Position numbers and translations under genes: made by a program | Notes under the pieces: generated by a model | What the model saw: the letters and a program-made list of their open reading frames with translations, nothing else | Databases searched by the model: none | Told to the model about the DNA's origin: nothing | Source: Streptomyces sp. NRRL S-118 | GTDB lineage: Bacteria; Actinomycetota; Actinomycetes; Streptomycetales; Streptomycetaceae | Length of the DNA stretch: 64,000 bases | Reading direction: 5' to 3' | Assembly (NCBI RefSeq): GCF_000716335.1 | Contig: NZ_KL591020.1 | Location: forward strand, 70,651 to 134,650 | Shown: positions 16,264 through 25,739 of the stretch, one piece after another | How positions within the stretch are numbered: the stretch's first letter is position 1 | How the letters are laid out: the number at the start of each line of letters is the position of its first letter

Positions 16264-16819
16264 ACGGCTGGCGCCGGGCGCGGAACTCGTCGCGCAGCGC
16301 AGGCCCGCCGCCGGCGGCGACCCGGACGGCCACGGCGCCGCCGGCCGCCCGGCGGGGCACCCGGGACGGGGTGCCGGGGCGCCGGACGACGACCCGTCCA
16401 CCGGCGGTTCCCTCCAGGACGGTCCGGCACGCTACGACGTCGCCTCGGAGGAGGACCTCCTGACGGCGCGCCACGCCGTCCGCGCCGCGACGGTGGCCGC
16501 CGGGTTCGGGCTCGTCGACCAGACGCGCATCGTGACCGCCGCCAGCGAACTGGCCCGCAACGCCTATGTGCACGGCGGCGGCGGGGTGCTGGAGCTGGAG
16601 CTCGTCGCCCGGGCGGGCCGGCGCGGGCTGCGCCTCACCGTCGAGGACCACGGCCCCGGCATCCCGGACGTGGAGAAGGCCCTCGCCGACGGGTTCACCA
16701 CCGGCACGGGTCTCGGCCACGGCCTGGGCGGTGCGCGCCGGCTCATGCACGAGTTCCAGGTGCGCAGTGCCCCCGGGGAGGGGACCACCGTGGTCGCCAC
16801 CCGCTGGAACGACCGCTGA
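16247..16819 (+). CDS. rsbT: Switch kinase RsbT-like, with N-terminal extension
   Basis: 190-residue GHKL serine/threonine kinase. The ATPase core (about residues 62-190) has the N-box ASELARNAYVHGGGG, G1 DHGPGI and G2 GLGHGLGGARRL, as in RsbT. Classical RsbT is about 130 residues; here about 60 extra residues rich in Gly, Pro, Asp and Arg precede the kinase. The GTG at 16247 follows GGGGGAGG by 6 nt, so the extension appears to be translated. A start near the kinase core would need an internal site I cannot see. By family knowledge it phosphorylates RsbR and RsbS, then activates the RsbU-type phosphatase encoded two genes on. Confidence 0.86.
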   Translation: MALRSERLAPGAELVAQRRPAAGGDPDGHGAAGRPAGHPGRGAGAPDDDPSTGGSLQDGPARYDVASEEDLLTARHAVRAATVAAGFGLVDQTRIVTAASELARNAYVHGGGGVLELELVARAGRRGLRLTVEDHGPGIPDVEKALADGFTTGTGLGHGLGGARRLMHEFQVRSAPGEGTTVVATRWNDR

Positions 16820-17820
16820 TGTCCCTCACCACCCACATCCGCGTCGACCACTACAGCGCGGTCCAGCTCGCGGCGTCCGCCGCCCGCCGCGTGGCGGTCG
16901 AGCAGGGACTCAGCGGCGCCCTGCCCGACCGGGCGGCCGTGCTCGCCAGCGAGCTCGCCAGCAACGCCGCCCGGCACGCCGTGAGCGGCTCGCTGTACGT
17001 GCAGCCGCTGCCGCTGCGCCGGGGCGTGGAGGTGCTGGCCGTGGACCGGGGGCCGGGGATGGCGGATCCCGAGCGGTGCATGGCCGACGGCTTCTCCACC
17101 GGCACCTCGCTCGGCTCGGGCCTCGGGGCCGTACGGCGGATCGCCGACGAGTTCACCCTCCGCTCCAGGGAGGGGACCGGGACCCTGGTGTGCGCGCGGC
17201 TCGGGGAACCGGGCGACGCGCCGGCCGACGGCGACCCGGTCGCCGGGGCGGTGCGGGTCCCCGCCGACGGGGAGGATTCGTGCGGGGACTCCTGGGGCGT
17301 GGCGGTCACCGACGGTGCCCACACGGCCCTGGTCGTCGACGGTCTGGGCCACGGCACCGCCGCGGCCGAGGCCGCGGATCTCGCGGTGCGCACCTTCCAC
17401 CGGGACCCCGCCCGCCCGCTGCCGGAGCTGCTGCGGTCCATGAACCGGGCGCTGCGGCGCAGCCGGGGCGCCGCGGTGGCCCTGCTGCGCCGGACGGAGG
17501 ACACGATGGAGCTGTCGTCGGTGGGCAATGTGCGCATCGTGCTGCTGACGCGCGACGGCGTGCGGTACCGGTTCGGCGGTCAGCCGGGGGTCGTGGGCTG
17601 GAACATGCCGGAGCCACGGGTGCAGCGGATGCCCGCCGAGCCGGGCGTCGTCCCGCTGCTGCACAGCGACGGTGTCGACGACCGCTGGACGCACTCCCCG
17701 TCGTCCTTCCTCACCGCGCTGCCCGCTCCGCTGCTCGCCGCCGCCCTGGTCCACGAGCACCGGCGCAGCCGCGACGACGCGACCGTGCTGACCCTCGGCC
17801 CGGTGAGGAGCCAGCCATGA
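16819..17820 (+). CDS. RsbX-like protein: GHKL kinase domain fused to a PP2C (SpoIIE) phosphatase
   Basis: 333-residue fusion. Residues 1-135 form a GHKL ATPase with LASELASNAARHA, DRGPGM and GSGLGAVRRI. Residues about 145-330 form a PP2C/SpoIIE-type phosphatase with VVDGLGHG and LHSDGVDDRW for metal binding and a RSRDDATVLTL end. The phosphatase half resembles Bacillus RsbX, which resets the stressosome by dephosphorylating RsbR and RsbS. Fusion to a second RsbT-like kinase places opposing activities in one chain. The ATG overlaps the rsbT stop by 1 nt. Confidence 0.85.
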   Translation: MSLTTHIRVDHYSAVQLAASAARRVAVEQGLSGALPDRAAVLASELASNAARHAVSGSLYVQPLPLRRGVEVLAVDRGPGMADPERCMADGFSTGTSLGSGLGAVRRIADEFTLRSREGTGTLVCARLGEPGDAPADGDPVAGAVRVPADGEDSCGDSWGVAVTDGAHTALVVDGLGHGTAAAEAADLAVRTFHRDPARPLPELLRSMNRALRRSRGAAVALLRRTEDTMELSSVGNVRIVLLTRDGVRYRFGGQPGVVGWNMPEPRVQRMPAEPGVVPLLHSDGVDDRWTHSPSSFLTALPAPLLAAALVHEHRRSRDDATVLTLGPVRSQP

Positions 17821-19070
17821 AACGGCAGACGACCACGCACCACTCCCTGGCCGGGCTGCGCGCGACGGTGCGCCGCCTCGCGCACCGCGCGGGGCTGTCC
17901 GTGGAGATCCGCTACCGGCTCGCGCTGTCGGCGACCCGGGTGGCGGCCGAGGAGCTGGCGGCCGGCCGGCCCGTGTTCCTGGAGACGGTGCCACCGAGCC
18001 CACCGGAGGACTGCCGGCTGACGGTACGGCTCCACCTGCCGTACGCGCCGCACCGGCCGTCCCTGGAAGGGCTGCCCCTGCCGGCGGAACGGACGCCCGG
18101 GCCCGCCGCCGTGTGGCGGGTGCCCACCCCCTCCCCCGCGCCCCGGCGCTCCTCCCCCTCCCCCGCGGCGGAGGCGTCCGGCGACGGCGGCCCGCCGGGG
18201 CTGGTGGAGCTGCTGGAGGAGGAGCTGGGTGCGGCGGTCGAACGTCTGGACGCGCTCGCGGCGGAGCACCAGCGGCTCAAGCACGAGATGGCCGAGACGA
18301 ACAGCGGCGTGCTCGCCCTCTACGTACAGCTGGAGGAGCGCGACGAGCAGCTGCGCCAGGCGCACGGCCGGATACTGCGGCAGCTGGAGGACGCGCTGCG
18401 CCCGCCGCCGGTGCGGGTGCCCGGGCTGGAGATGGCGGTGCACTACGAGCCGGCGGAGAAGCACGCCCCGACCGGTGGGGACCTGTACGACTGGTTCGTC
18501 CTGCCCGACGGCACCGTGCACATCACGGTGGTCGACGCCCTGGGGCACGGGCTGACCAGTACGCGCAGCGCGCTCAACGTGACGCACGCCGTCCGGACGC
18601 TGGCGCTGGAGGGCCACCCGGTGGAGTCGATCGTGGCGCGGACGGACGAGGTGCTGGCCACCTTCGACCACGAGCTGATGGCCACGGTGCAGCTGGTCCG
18701 GCTCGACCCGGTGAGCGGCGGACTGGTGCTGGCCAACGGCAGCCACCCGCCCGCCCTGCTCGTCCGGGCGGACGGGGCGACGGAGCTGCTGGAGGTGCGC
18801 GGCCGGGGCATCGGCTTCCCCCTGCCCGGCAGTGAGCGGCTGCTGCGCGAGCGGCTGGCCCCGGGCGACCTGCTGGTGCTCTACACCGACGGGCTCACCG
18901 AGAGCCGCCGCGACCCGCGCGAGGGCGAGGAGCGGCTGGCGAAGGCGGCACGGCGCCACCGGCACCTGCCCATAGAGGAGGTCCCGGCCGCCATCGCGGC
19001 GGAGATGCACACGGTCATCCTGCACCCCGACGACACCGTCGCCCTCACGGTCCGGCGCAGCGGCGGCTGA
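17817..19070 (+). CDS. RsbU-like PP2C (SpoIIE) serine phosphatase
   Basis: 417-residue phosphatase. The N-terminal 60 residues may be a remnant GHKL or RsbU-N-like fold, followed by a Pro/Ser-rich linker. A coiled coil spans about 120-190 (LEEELGAAVERLDALAAEHQ). The PP2C domain spans about 195-415, with TGGDLYDWF, VVDALGHG, LYTDGLTE and DDTVALTV holding the metal-binding aspartates. By analogy with RsbU, it would dephosphorylate an anti-sigma antagonist and free the sigma factor; no RsbV-type antagonist gene is visible here. The start overlaps the previous stop by 4 nt (ATGA). It is the last gene of the stressosome operon. Confidence 0.87.
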   Translation: MKRQTTTHHSLAGLRATVRRLAHRAGLSVEIRYRLALSATRVAAEELAAGRPVFLETVPPSPPEDCRLTVRLHLPYAPHRPSLEGLPLPAERTPGPAAVWRVPTPSPAPRRSSPSPAAEASGDGGPPGLVELLEEELGAAVERLDALAAEHQRLKHEMAETNSGVLALYVQLEERDEQLRQAHGRILRQLEDALRPPPVRVPGLEMAVHYEPAEKHAPTGGDLYDWFVLPDGTVHITVVDALGHGLTSTRSALNVTHAVRTLALEGHPVESIVARTDEVLATFDHELMATVQLVRLDPVSGGLVLANGSHPPALLVRADGATELLEVRGRGIGFPLPGSERLLRERLAPGDLLVLYTDGLTESRRDPREGEERLAKAARRHRHLPIEEVPAAIAAEMHTVILHPDDTVALTVRRSGG

Positions 19071-19084
19071 CTCCGCCGGGACGC

Positions 19085-19108
19085 GGTTATCCGCCGGTGG
19101 GCGGGTAT
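19085..19108 (+). promoter_or_regulatory. SigB-type promoter of the anti-sigma gene
   Basis: GGTT (19085-19088), a 14-bp spacer, then GGGTAT (19103-19108): a full match to the GNNT-N14-16-GGGTAY consensus. It is 30 bp before the GTG start at 19138. Confidence 0.65.
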
Positions 19109-19137
19109 GCGAGCGGTGATGTGAAAAGGAGCTTCCC

Positions 19138-19527
19138 GTGTATGTCATGGAGTCGCCGCCCGAAGACAGCGCCTCGGCCCGTTCGGTGACCGTCCGGTTC
19201 CTGGCGGAGCACTGTCCGTGGGCCGATCCGGCCGCCGTCCAGCTCGTCGTGACGGAACTGACGACGAACGCGCTGCGCCACACCGCCGGCTGGTGGCGGC
19301 TGCGGCTGCGTGCCGAGAGCGATGAGCTCACGGTGGAGCTGGACGACTCCAGTACGCGTCTTCCCGAGGCGCGGGTGCCGGACTTCGGGGGCCGTGGCGG
19401 TTTCGGCTGGCCGATGGTGCTGAACCTGGCGGGCCGGGTGGAGGTCCGCCGCCACGCGGAGGGCAAGACCGTACGGGCGGTGTGGTCGCGCCCGGGCATC
19501 GTGGCGGGTCCGGCCGCGGCCGCCTGA
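19138..19527 (+). CDS. RsbW-like anti-sigma factor kinase
   Basis: 129-residue GHKL ATPase of the RsbW/anti-sigma regulatory family. The N-box is VTELTTNALRHT (about residue 44), with the G1 region ELDDSS and G2-like GGFGWPMVLNLAG. The size is right for a stand-alone anti-sigma kinase that binds sigma and phosphorylates an antagonist. The GTG at 19138 has AAAAGGAG 7 nt upstream. It is not translationally coupled to the stressosome genes and has its own SigB-type promoter. The convergent neighbour is a SigB-family sigma gene, its probable partner, by position only. Confidence 0.82.
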   Translation: MYVMESPPEDSASARSVTVRFLAEHCPWADPAAVQLVVTELTTNALRHTAGWWRLRLRAESDELTVELDDSSTRLPEARVPDFGGRGGFGWPMVLNLAGRVEVRRHAEGKTVRAVWSRPGIVAGPAAAA

Positions 19528-19575
19528 ATCGTTTCCGCGTGGTTCCGTCCGAATCGTTTCCGCGTGGTCCCGTCC
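19526..19575. repeat. 25-bp tandem duplication over the anti-sigma stop codon
   Basis: Two adjacent 25-bp copies (19526-19550 and 19551-19575) differ at one base. The first begins inside the TGA stop of the anti-sigma gene. A GTCC microsatellite follows immediately. Confidence 0.75.
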
Positions 19576-19664
19576 GTCCGTCCGTCCCGTCCGGCCTGCG
19601 ACGGACGCCGCTCCGCGGACGCTCCCCGGGATGCCGGACTCCCGGCCCCGCGCCGGTACGGGAC

Positions 19665-19686
19665 ACGGCCCCGCGGGCGGGGCCGT
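19665..19686. terminator. Bidirectional hairpin between anti-sigma and sigma genes
   Basis: Perfect 9-bp GC stem (19665-19673 with 19678-19686) and a 4-nt loop, 12 nt beyond the sigma stop. It can end transcripts from both convergent genes. Confidence 0.6.
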
Positions 19687-19698
19687 CGGCCCGAGGTC

Positions 19699-20547
19699 TC
19701 ACTCCACCGCCAGGAGCCCCTCCCGCAGCCTCGCGGTGATCCGTGCGAGCAGCCGCGACACATGCATCTGCGAGACGCCCAGCTCGGCGCCGATCTGTGC
19801 CTGGGTCATCTCCTCCACGAAGCGCATTCGCAGGATCCGCCGGTCCCGCTCGTCGAACTCCTCGATGAGCGGCTTGAGCGCCTGGACGTTCTCCACGATC
19901 TCCATGTCGTGGTCGAGCTCGCCCAGCCGGTCGCCCAGGGTCTCCGACCCCGGGTCCCCCGCGTCGTCGAGCGGCAGGTCCAGCGAGCCCGCGGAGTACC
20001 CGTTGGCGGCGACGAGCCCCTCGATGACCTCGTTCTCCTCGACGCCCAGATGGGCGGCGAGCTCGGCGGGGGTCGGGGAGCGGTCCAGCTGCTGGAAGAG
20101 CACGTCGGTGGCGCGGGCCAGGTCGATGCGGAGCTCCTGGAGCCGCCGCGGCACGTGCACGGACCAGCTGGTGTCACGGAAGAAGCGCTTGATCTCACCG
20201 ATGACGCACGGCATCGCGAAGGTGGTGAACTCCACCTCGCGGCTCAGCTCGAAGCGGTCGATGGCCTTGATCAGCCCGATCGTGCCGACCTGGATGATGT
20301 CCTCCATCTGGTCGGAACGGCTGCGGAAGCGCGTCGCCGCGTACTTGACCAGGGAGAGGTTCAGCTCGATGAGGGTGTTGCGGACGTACTGGTACTCCTC
20401 CGTGCCTTCCTCCAGCACGGCCAGCCGCTCGAAGAACTGCTTCGAGAGTTCCTTCGCGTCCCTCGGGGCCACCTCGGCCGGGTTGGCTACGTCCGGCAGT
20501 GCGGTTCGGTCGGCGGTACCGGTCGAGATCGTGGTCGCGATGGACAC
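19699..20547 (-). CDS. SigB/SigF/SigG-family RNA polymerase sigma factor
   Basis: 282-residue group 3 sigma factor. Regions 2.1-2.4 are at about residues 55-130 (SLVKYAATRFRSRSDQMEDI, VGTIGLIKAIDRFE, TTFAMPCVIGEIKRFFRD). Region 3 follows with HVPRRLQELRIDL, and region 4 is near the C-terminus (MTQAQIGAELGVSQMHVSRLL). The GTG at 20547 is chosen for the GGGAGGGG 4-8 nt upstream. A perfect SigB-type promoter (20594-20618) suggests autoregulation. Together with the neighbouring anti-sigma kinase and stressosome genes it completes a partner-switching stress circuit. Several paralogues exist in Streptomyces, and I cannot say which one this is. Confidence 0.9.
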   Translation of the reverse strand: MSIATTISTGTADRTALPDVANPAEVAPRDAKELSKQFFERLAVLEEGTEEYQYVRNTLIELNLSLVKYAATRFRSRSDQMEDIIQVGTIGLIKAIDRFELSREVEFTTFAMPCVIGEIKRFFRDTSWSVHVPRRLQELRIDLARATDVLFQQLDRSPTPAELAAHLGVEENEVIEGLVAANGYSAGSLDLPLDDAGDPGSETLGDRLGELDHDMEIVENVQALKPLIEEFDERDRRILRMRFVEEMTQAQIGAELGVSQMHVSRLLARITARLREGLLAVE

Positions 20548-20593
20548 AGTGCCCCTCCCCTTCGGTGTTCGAGTATTCGGCCGCGCGGTTCGT

Positions 20594-20618
20594 GTACCCC
20601 GACTCGCTCCGCCCACAC
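20594..20618 (-). promoter_or_regulatory. SigB-type promoter of the sigma factor gene
   Basis: On the minus strand GTGT (20618-20615), a 15-bp spacer, then GGGTAC (20599-20594): a full consensus match. It lies 47 bp upstream of the GTG start, so the sigma gene is probably autoregulated. Confidence 0.65.
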
Positions 20619-20700
20619 GTGCGGATGCGCGAAGGAGCCGCCCCCGGTCCGGGAACGGCTCCTCTCGGTCGTGCGGTACGCGCCCGGGGCGCGCGGCTCG

Positions 20701-22185
<1,485 letters not shown>

Positions 22186-22298
22186 TCAGCCGGGGGGAAA
22201 ACGCACGTACTTCATTGTCCCATGGCACCGGCCGTACGGACCCCGGGCGGAAGCTCCAGGCCGCGCGGGGCGGCCTGGTGCGTTCCTCCGAAGCCGGG

Positions 22299-23321
22299 TC
22301 ACGCGTCGGGGTCGGCGCGGTCCAGGGCGGGTCGCGGCCCGGGCGTGAACTCCGTGAGCAGGTGGTCGGCGGCGGACGTGTCCGTGACCAGGCTGGTGAC
22401 CAGTCCGGAACGCAGGACGGCACCGATCGCGGCGGCCTTGCGCTGCCCGCCCGCGATCGCCACCACCTCGGGGATGCGGCGCAGCCGGTCGGCCTCGACC
22501 GTGATGCACCGCTCGCCGAGGTCGCGGCCGACGCGGCGGCCGTTGGCGTCGAAGAGGTGGGCGGACATCTCGGCGGCGACACCGAGCGAGGCGTAGTGGG
22601 CGCGCTCCTCGTCGGTGAGCATGTCGTGGACGGTGGAGATGCCGGGCTCCCAGGAGCCGATGGAGACCGCGGCGACCGTCACCTTGTCGAAGTACTCGAA
22701 GGCGCGGGCGATGCCGGTCTGGCTGCGCAGCGCGGCCGCGGTCGCCGGGTCGGGCAGCAGCATCGGCGCGTAGATGGGGTGCGCCTCGCCGCCGGAGACC
22801 TGGGCGGCACGCCGTACGGCCTCCACGGAGCCGCGCTCGGCGGTGCCCGCGTCGTACACGCCGGTGAGCTGCACGACCGTGCACGGCGGGAGCCGGTCCA
22901 GGGCGGCCGCCATGTGGATGGTCGACCGGCCCCAGGCGAGGCCCAGGACGTCGCCCTCGTTCACGAGCTCGCCGAGCAAGTCGGCCGCGACCTCGCCGAG
23001 GTTCTCCGGGTCGGGCGATTCGTCCTCGCCCTCCGGCGGGGACTCGACGACGACCGCGTGCCGCAGCCCGTAGCGGGCGCGCAGCGCATCGGAGCGCTCC
23101 GCGTCGAGCTCGGCGGGCACGCGGATCTCGATCCGTACGAGGTCGCGCTCGAGGGCGGTTTCCAGGACCCTGGCCACCTTGAAGCGGCTGACGCCGAACT
23201 CCTCCGCGATCTGGATCTTGGACTTGCCCTCGAGATAGAAGCGACGGGCCATGGCCGCCGCCTGCACGAGCTCCGCGGGTCCCATCCGCAGGGCTGGCCG
23301 TCCCGCCGACATTGCAGACAC
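22299..23321 (-). CDS. SorC/DeoR-type sugar-binding transcriptional regulator
   Basis: About 340-residue regulator. The N-terminal HTH (about residues 20-65; YLEGKSKIQIAEEFGVSRFKVARVL) is joined to a sugar-phosphate-binding SorC C-terminal domain (about 80-325) with GLAWGRSTIHMAAAL, LTGVYDAGTAERGS and a late AGGQRKAAAI. The GTG at 23321 has GAGGAG 6 nt upstream. An ATG at 23360 would add 13 residues but has poor ribosome-site spacing, so the choice is not certain. It lies 112 bp downstream of rpe on the same strand, and a pentose-phosphate-related effector would fit. The target genes are unknown. Confidence 0.85.
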   Translation of the reverse strand: MSAMSAGRPALRMGPAELVQAAAMARRFYLEGKSKIQIAEEFGVSRFKVARVLETALERDLVRIEIRVPAELDAERSDALRARYGLRHAVVVESPPEGEDESPDPENLGEVAADLLGELVNEGDVLGLAWGRSTIHMAAALDRLPPCTVVQLTGVYDAGTAERGSVEAVRRAAQVSGGEAHPIYAPMLLPDPATAAALRSQTGIARAFEYFDKVTVAAVSIGSWEPGISTVHDMLTDEERAHYASLGVAAEMSAHLFDANGRRVGRDLGERCITVEADRLRRIPEVVAIAGGQRKAAAIGAVLRSGLVTSLVTDTSAADHLLTEFTPGPRPALDRADPDA

Positions 23322-23433
23322 CGCGATCTCCTCACTGCTGTTCGCACTCCGGATTGCCATCCTTGCAGATCCGGCGTGCCGTGATCAGTCCTGTTGGTTT
23401 GCGTTCACCAGGGCGTTGCCGAGCGGACCGCCC

Positions 23434-24117
23434 TCAGTGGGCGCAGGCCCACGCGGCCCCGGCGGTGGCCCGTGCGGCCTTGTCGCGCAGGGCCCGCACG
23501 GCGGCGGCCGGGTCCTCGGCCCCGTACACCGCCGAGCCGGCGACGAAGACGTCGGCGCCGGCCTCGGCACAGCGCTCGATGGTGGCCTCCGAGACACCGC
23601 CGTCGACCTGGAGCCAGAGCTGGAGTCCGTGCTTGGAGATCAGCTCCCGGGTACGGCGGATCTTCGGCAGCATGATGTCGAGGAAGGCCTGCCCGCCGAA
23701 GCCCGGCTCGACGGTCATGATCAGCAGCATGTCGAGCTCGGGAAGCAGGTCCTCGTAGGGCTCGATGGGCGTCGCGGGCTTCAGCGCCATGGACGCCCGC
23801 GCCCCCTTGGCGCGGATCTCCCGCGCCAGGCGCACGGGCGCGGCGGCGGCCTCGACGTGGAAGGTGACCGACCCGGCGCCGGCCTCCACGTACTGCGGGG
23901 CCCAGCGGTCCGGGTCCTCGATCATCAGGTGGCAGTCCAGCGGGGTGTCCGTCGCACGCCGCAGCGACTCGACGACCGGCACGCCCAGGGTGAGGTTGGG
24001 CACGAAGTGGTTGTCCATGACATCGACATGGAGCCAGTCGGCGCCTTCCACGGCCTTCGCCTCCTCGGCGAGACGGGCGAAGTCGGCGGACAGGATGCTG
24101 GGGTTGATCTGGGCCAT
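23434..24117 (-). CDS. rpe: Ribulose-phosphate 3-epimerase
   Basis: 227-residue TIM-barrel enzyme interconverting ribulose 5-phosphate and xylulose 5-phosphate in the pentose phosphate pathway. Signatures are [13 protein letters not shown] at the start (catalytic Ser/Asp region), [16 protein letters not shown] (metal His/Asp), [21 protein letters not shown] and [10 protein letters not shown]. The length is normal for the family. It follows a strong hairpin ending the fmt-rsmB unit, so it probably has its own promoter in the 165-bp gap. Confidence 0.96.
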   Translation of the reverse strand: MAQINPSILSADFARLAEEAKAVEGADWLHVDVMDNHFVPNLTLGVPVVESLRRATDTPLDCHLMIEDPDRWAPQYVEAGAGSVTFHVEAAAAPVRLAREIRAKGARASMALKPATPIEPYEDLLPELDMLLIMTVEPGFGGQAFLDIMLPKIRRTRELISKHGLQLWLQVDGGVSEATIERCAEAGADVFVAGSAVYGAEDPAAAVRALRDKAARATAGAAWACAH

Positions 24118-24158
24118 GGGCCAAGCCTGCCACGTCCCATGGTGTTTCTTTCACCCGA

Positions 24159-24187
24159 TGCCCGGCCGGGAGCGTTCCGGCCGGGCA
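24159..24187 (-). terminator. Hairpin terminator downstream of rsmB
   Basis: Perfect 11-bp stem (24159-24169 with 24177-24187) and a 7-nt loop, about 95 nt beyond the rsmB stop and 42 nt before the rpe start. Confidence 0.55.
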
Positions 24188-24282
24188 CACAAGCCGCAAG
24201 GCGGGCGTATCGCTCCCCCTCCGGGCCGTTCACCGTCCCGTCCCGGCAGGGCCGGCACGGCGCGGCCGGGACGCGAGGGCGG

Positions 24283-25704
24283 TCAGTCCGTGCGCCGCAG
24301 CAGCGCCAGGTACATCGCGTCGGTGCCGTGCAGGTGCGGCCACAGCTGTACGTCGGGTCCGTCGCCGAGCGCCGGGACGTCCGGCATCAGCGGCCTGGCG
24401 TCGATCAGCTCCGCGCCGCCCTGCTTCTTGAGGACGTCGTCCACGACGACCCGGGTCTCGGCCAGGTGCGGCGAGCACGTCGCGTACCCGACGACCCCGC
24501 CCACCCGTACCGCCTTCAACGCCTCGGCGAGCAGGGTGCGTTGCAGCGGGGCGAAGCTCTCCAGGTCCTCCGGGCGGCGGCGCCAGCGCGCCTCGGGGCG
24601 GCGGCGCAGCGCACCCAGGCCCGAGCACGGCACGTCCACGAGGACGCGGTCGAAGGAGCCGGGCTGCCACGGCGGGCGCGTGCCGTCCGCGGTGATGACC
24701 TGGTACGGGCCGGGGTTCCCGGCCAGCGCGCGGTCCACCAGCCGGGCGCGGTGCGGCTGCTTCTCGGCGGCGAGCAGCGCGGCGCCGCGCTCGGCGGCCA
24801 GGGCGCCCAGCAGGGCGGCCTTGCCACCGGGGCCCGCGCAGCCGTCCAGCCAGCGCTTGTCCGGGCCGTCCAGCGGGGCGTTCGCCAGCGCCACGGCGAC
24901 GAGCTGGCTGCCCTCGTCCTGGACGCCCGCGCGGCCCTCGCGCACGGCGTCGATCGCGCCCGGCTCGCCGCCCTCGGCGAGCCGTACGGCGTAGGGCGAC
25001 CAGCGGCCCGGCAGACCGGCCTCCTCGCCCAGCACGTCCAGCAGCTCGTCGACGGTGGAGCGGCCGGGGCGGGCCACCAGCGTGACCTCCGGGCGCTCGT
25101 TGTCCGCCTCCAGCAGGTCCTCGATCCCGGCGCGGCCGCCGCCGAGCGCGTCCCACAGCGCCGAGACGACCCACCGCGGGTGCGAGTGCACGACCGCCAG
25201 GTGGTCCTCGGCGTCCTCGTCGTAAGGCGGGGCCACCTCGTCCAGCCAGGCGTCGAGGTCCCGCTGCGAGATCTTGCGCAGGACGGCGTTGACGAACTTG
25301 GCGCGGCCGTCGCCGAGCACCACACGAGCCAGCTCGACGCTGGCCGAGACAGCCGCGTGCGTGGGGATCCGCGTGCCCAGCAGCTGGTGCGCGCCGAGCG
25401 CGAGCACGTCCAGCACCGGCGGGTCGACCTCGCGCAGCGGCCGGTCGATGCAGGCCGCGATGATCGCGTCATACGTGCCCTGCCGCCGCAGCGTGCCGTA
25501 CACCAGCTCGGTCGCGAGCGCCGCGTCCCGCCCGTCGAAGCCCTCCTTCTCGCGCGCCTTGCGCAGCAGCGGCGGCAGCACGAGGTTGGCGTACGCGTCA
25601 CGCTCGTCGACGGCGCGCAGCGCCTCGAAGGCCAGCATGCGCACCGGGTCCTTCTTGGGGCGGCGGTACTGCTTGGGGGGACGGCGACGGGACTGCTCGC
25701 TCAA
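24283..25704 (-). CDS. rsmB: 16S rRNA (cytosine-967-C5)-methyltransferase RsmB
   Basis: 473-residue enzyme methylating C967 of 16S rRNA. The N-terminal NusB-like RNA-binding domain (about residues 25-165; AFEALRAVDERDAYANLVLP) precedes an SAM-dependent Rossmann domain with DGCAGPGGKAALLG (SAM loop), VLVDVPCSGLGAL (motif IV Cys) and YATCSPHLAETRVV (catalytic Cys of motif VI). The basic N-terminal extension is common in actinobacterial copies. It lies 35 bp downstream of fmt on the same strand, the usual fmt-rsmB pairing. Confidence 0.95.
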   Translation of the reverse strand: MSEQSRRRPPKQYRRPKKDPVRMLAFEALRAVDERDAYANLVLPPLLRKAREKEGFDGRDAALATELVYGTLRRQGTYDAIIAACIDRPLREVDPPVLDVLALGAHQLLGTRIPTHAAVSASVELARVVLGDGRAKFVNAVLRKISQRDLDAWLDEVAPPYDEDAEDHLAVVHSHPRWVVSALWDALGGGRAGIEDLLEADNERPEVTLVARPGRSTVDELLDVLGEEAGLPGRWSPYAVRLAEGGEPGAIDAVREGRAGVQDEGSQLVAVALANAPLDGPDKRWLDGCAGPGGKAALLGALAAERGAALLAAEKQPHRARLVDRALAGNPGPYQVITADGTRPPWQPGSFDRVLVDVPCSGLGALRRRPEARWRRRPEDLESFAPLQRTLLAEALKAVRVGGVVGYATCSPHLAETRVVVDDVLKKQGGAELIDARPLMPDVPALGDGPDVQLWPHLHGTDAMYLALLRRTD

Positions 25705-25739
25705 AAGGTGCTCCGCTTTCCGGTGAGGCTCGATCCCCT

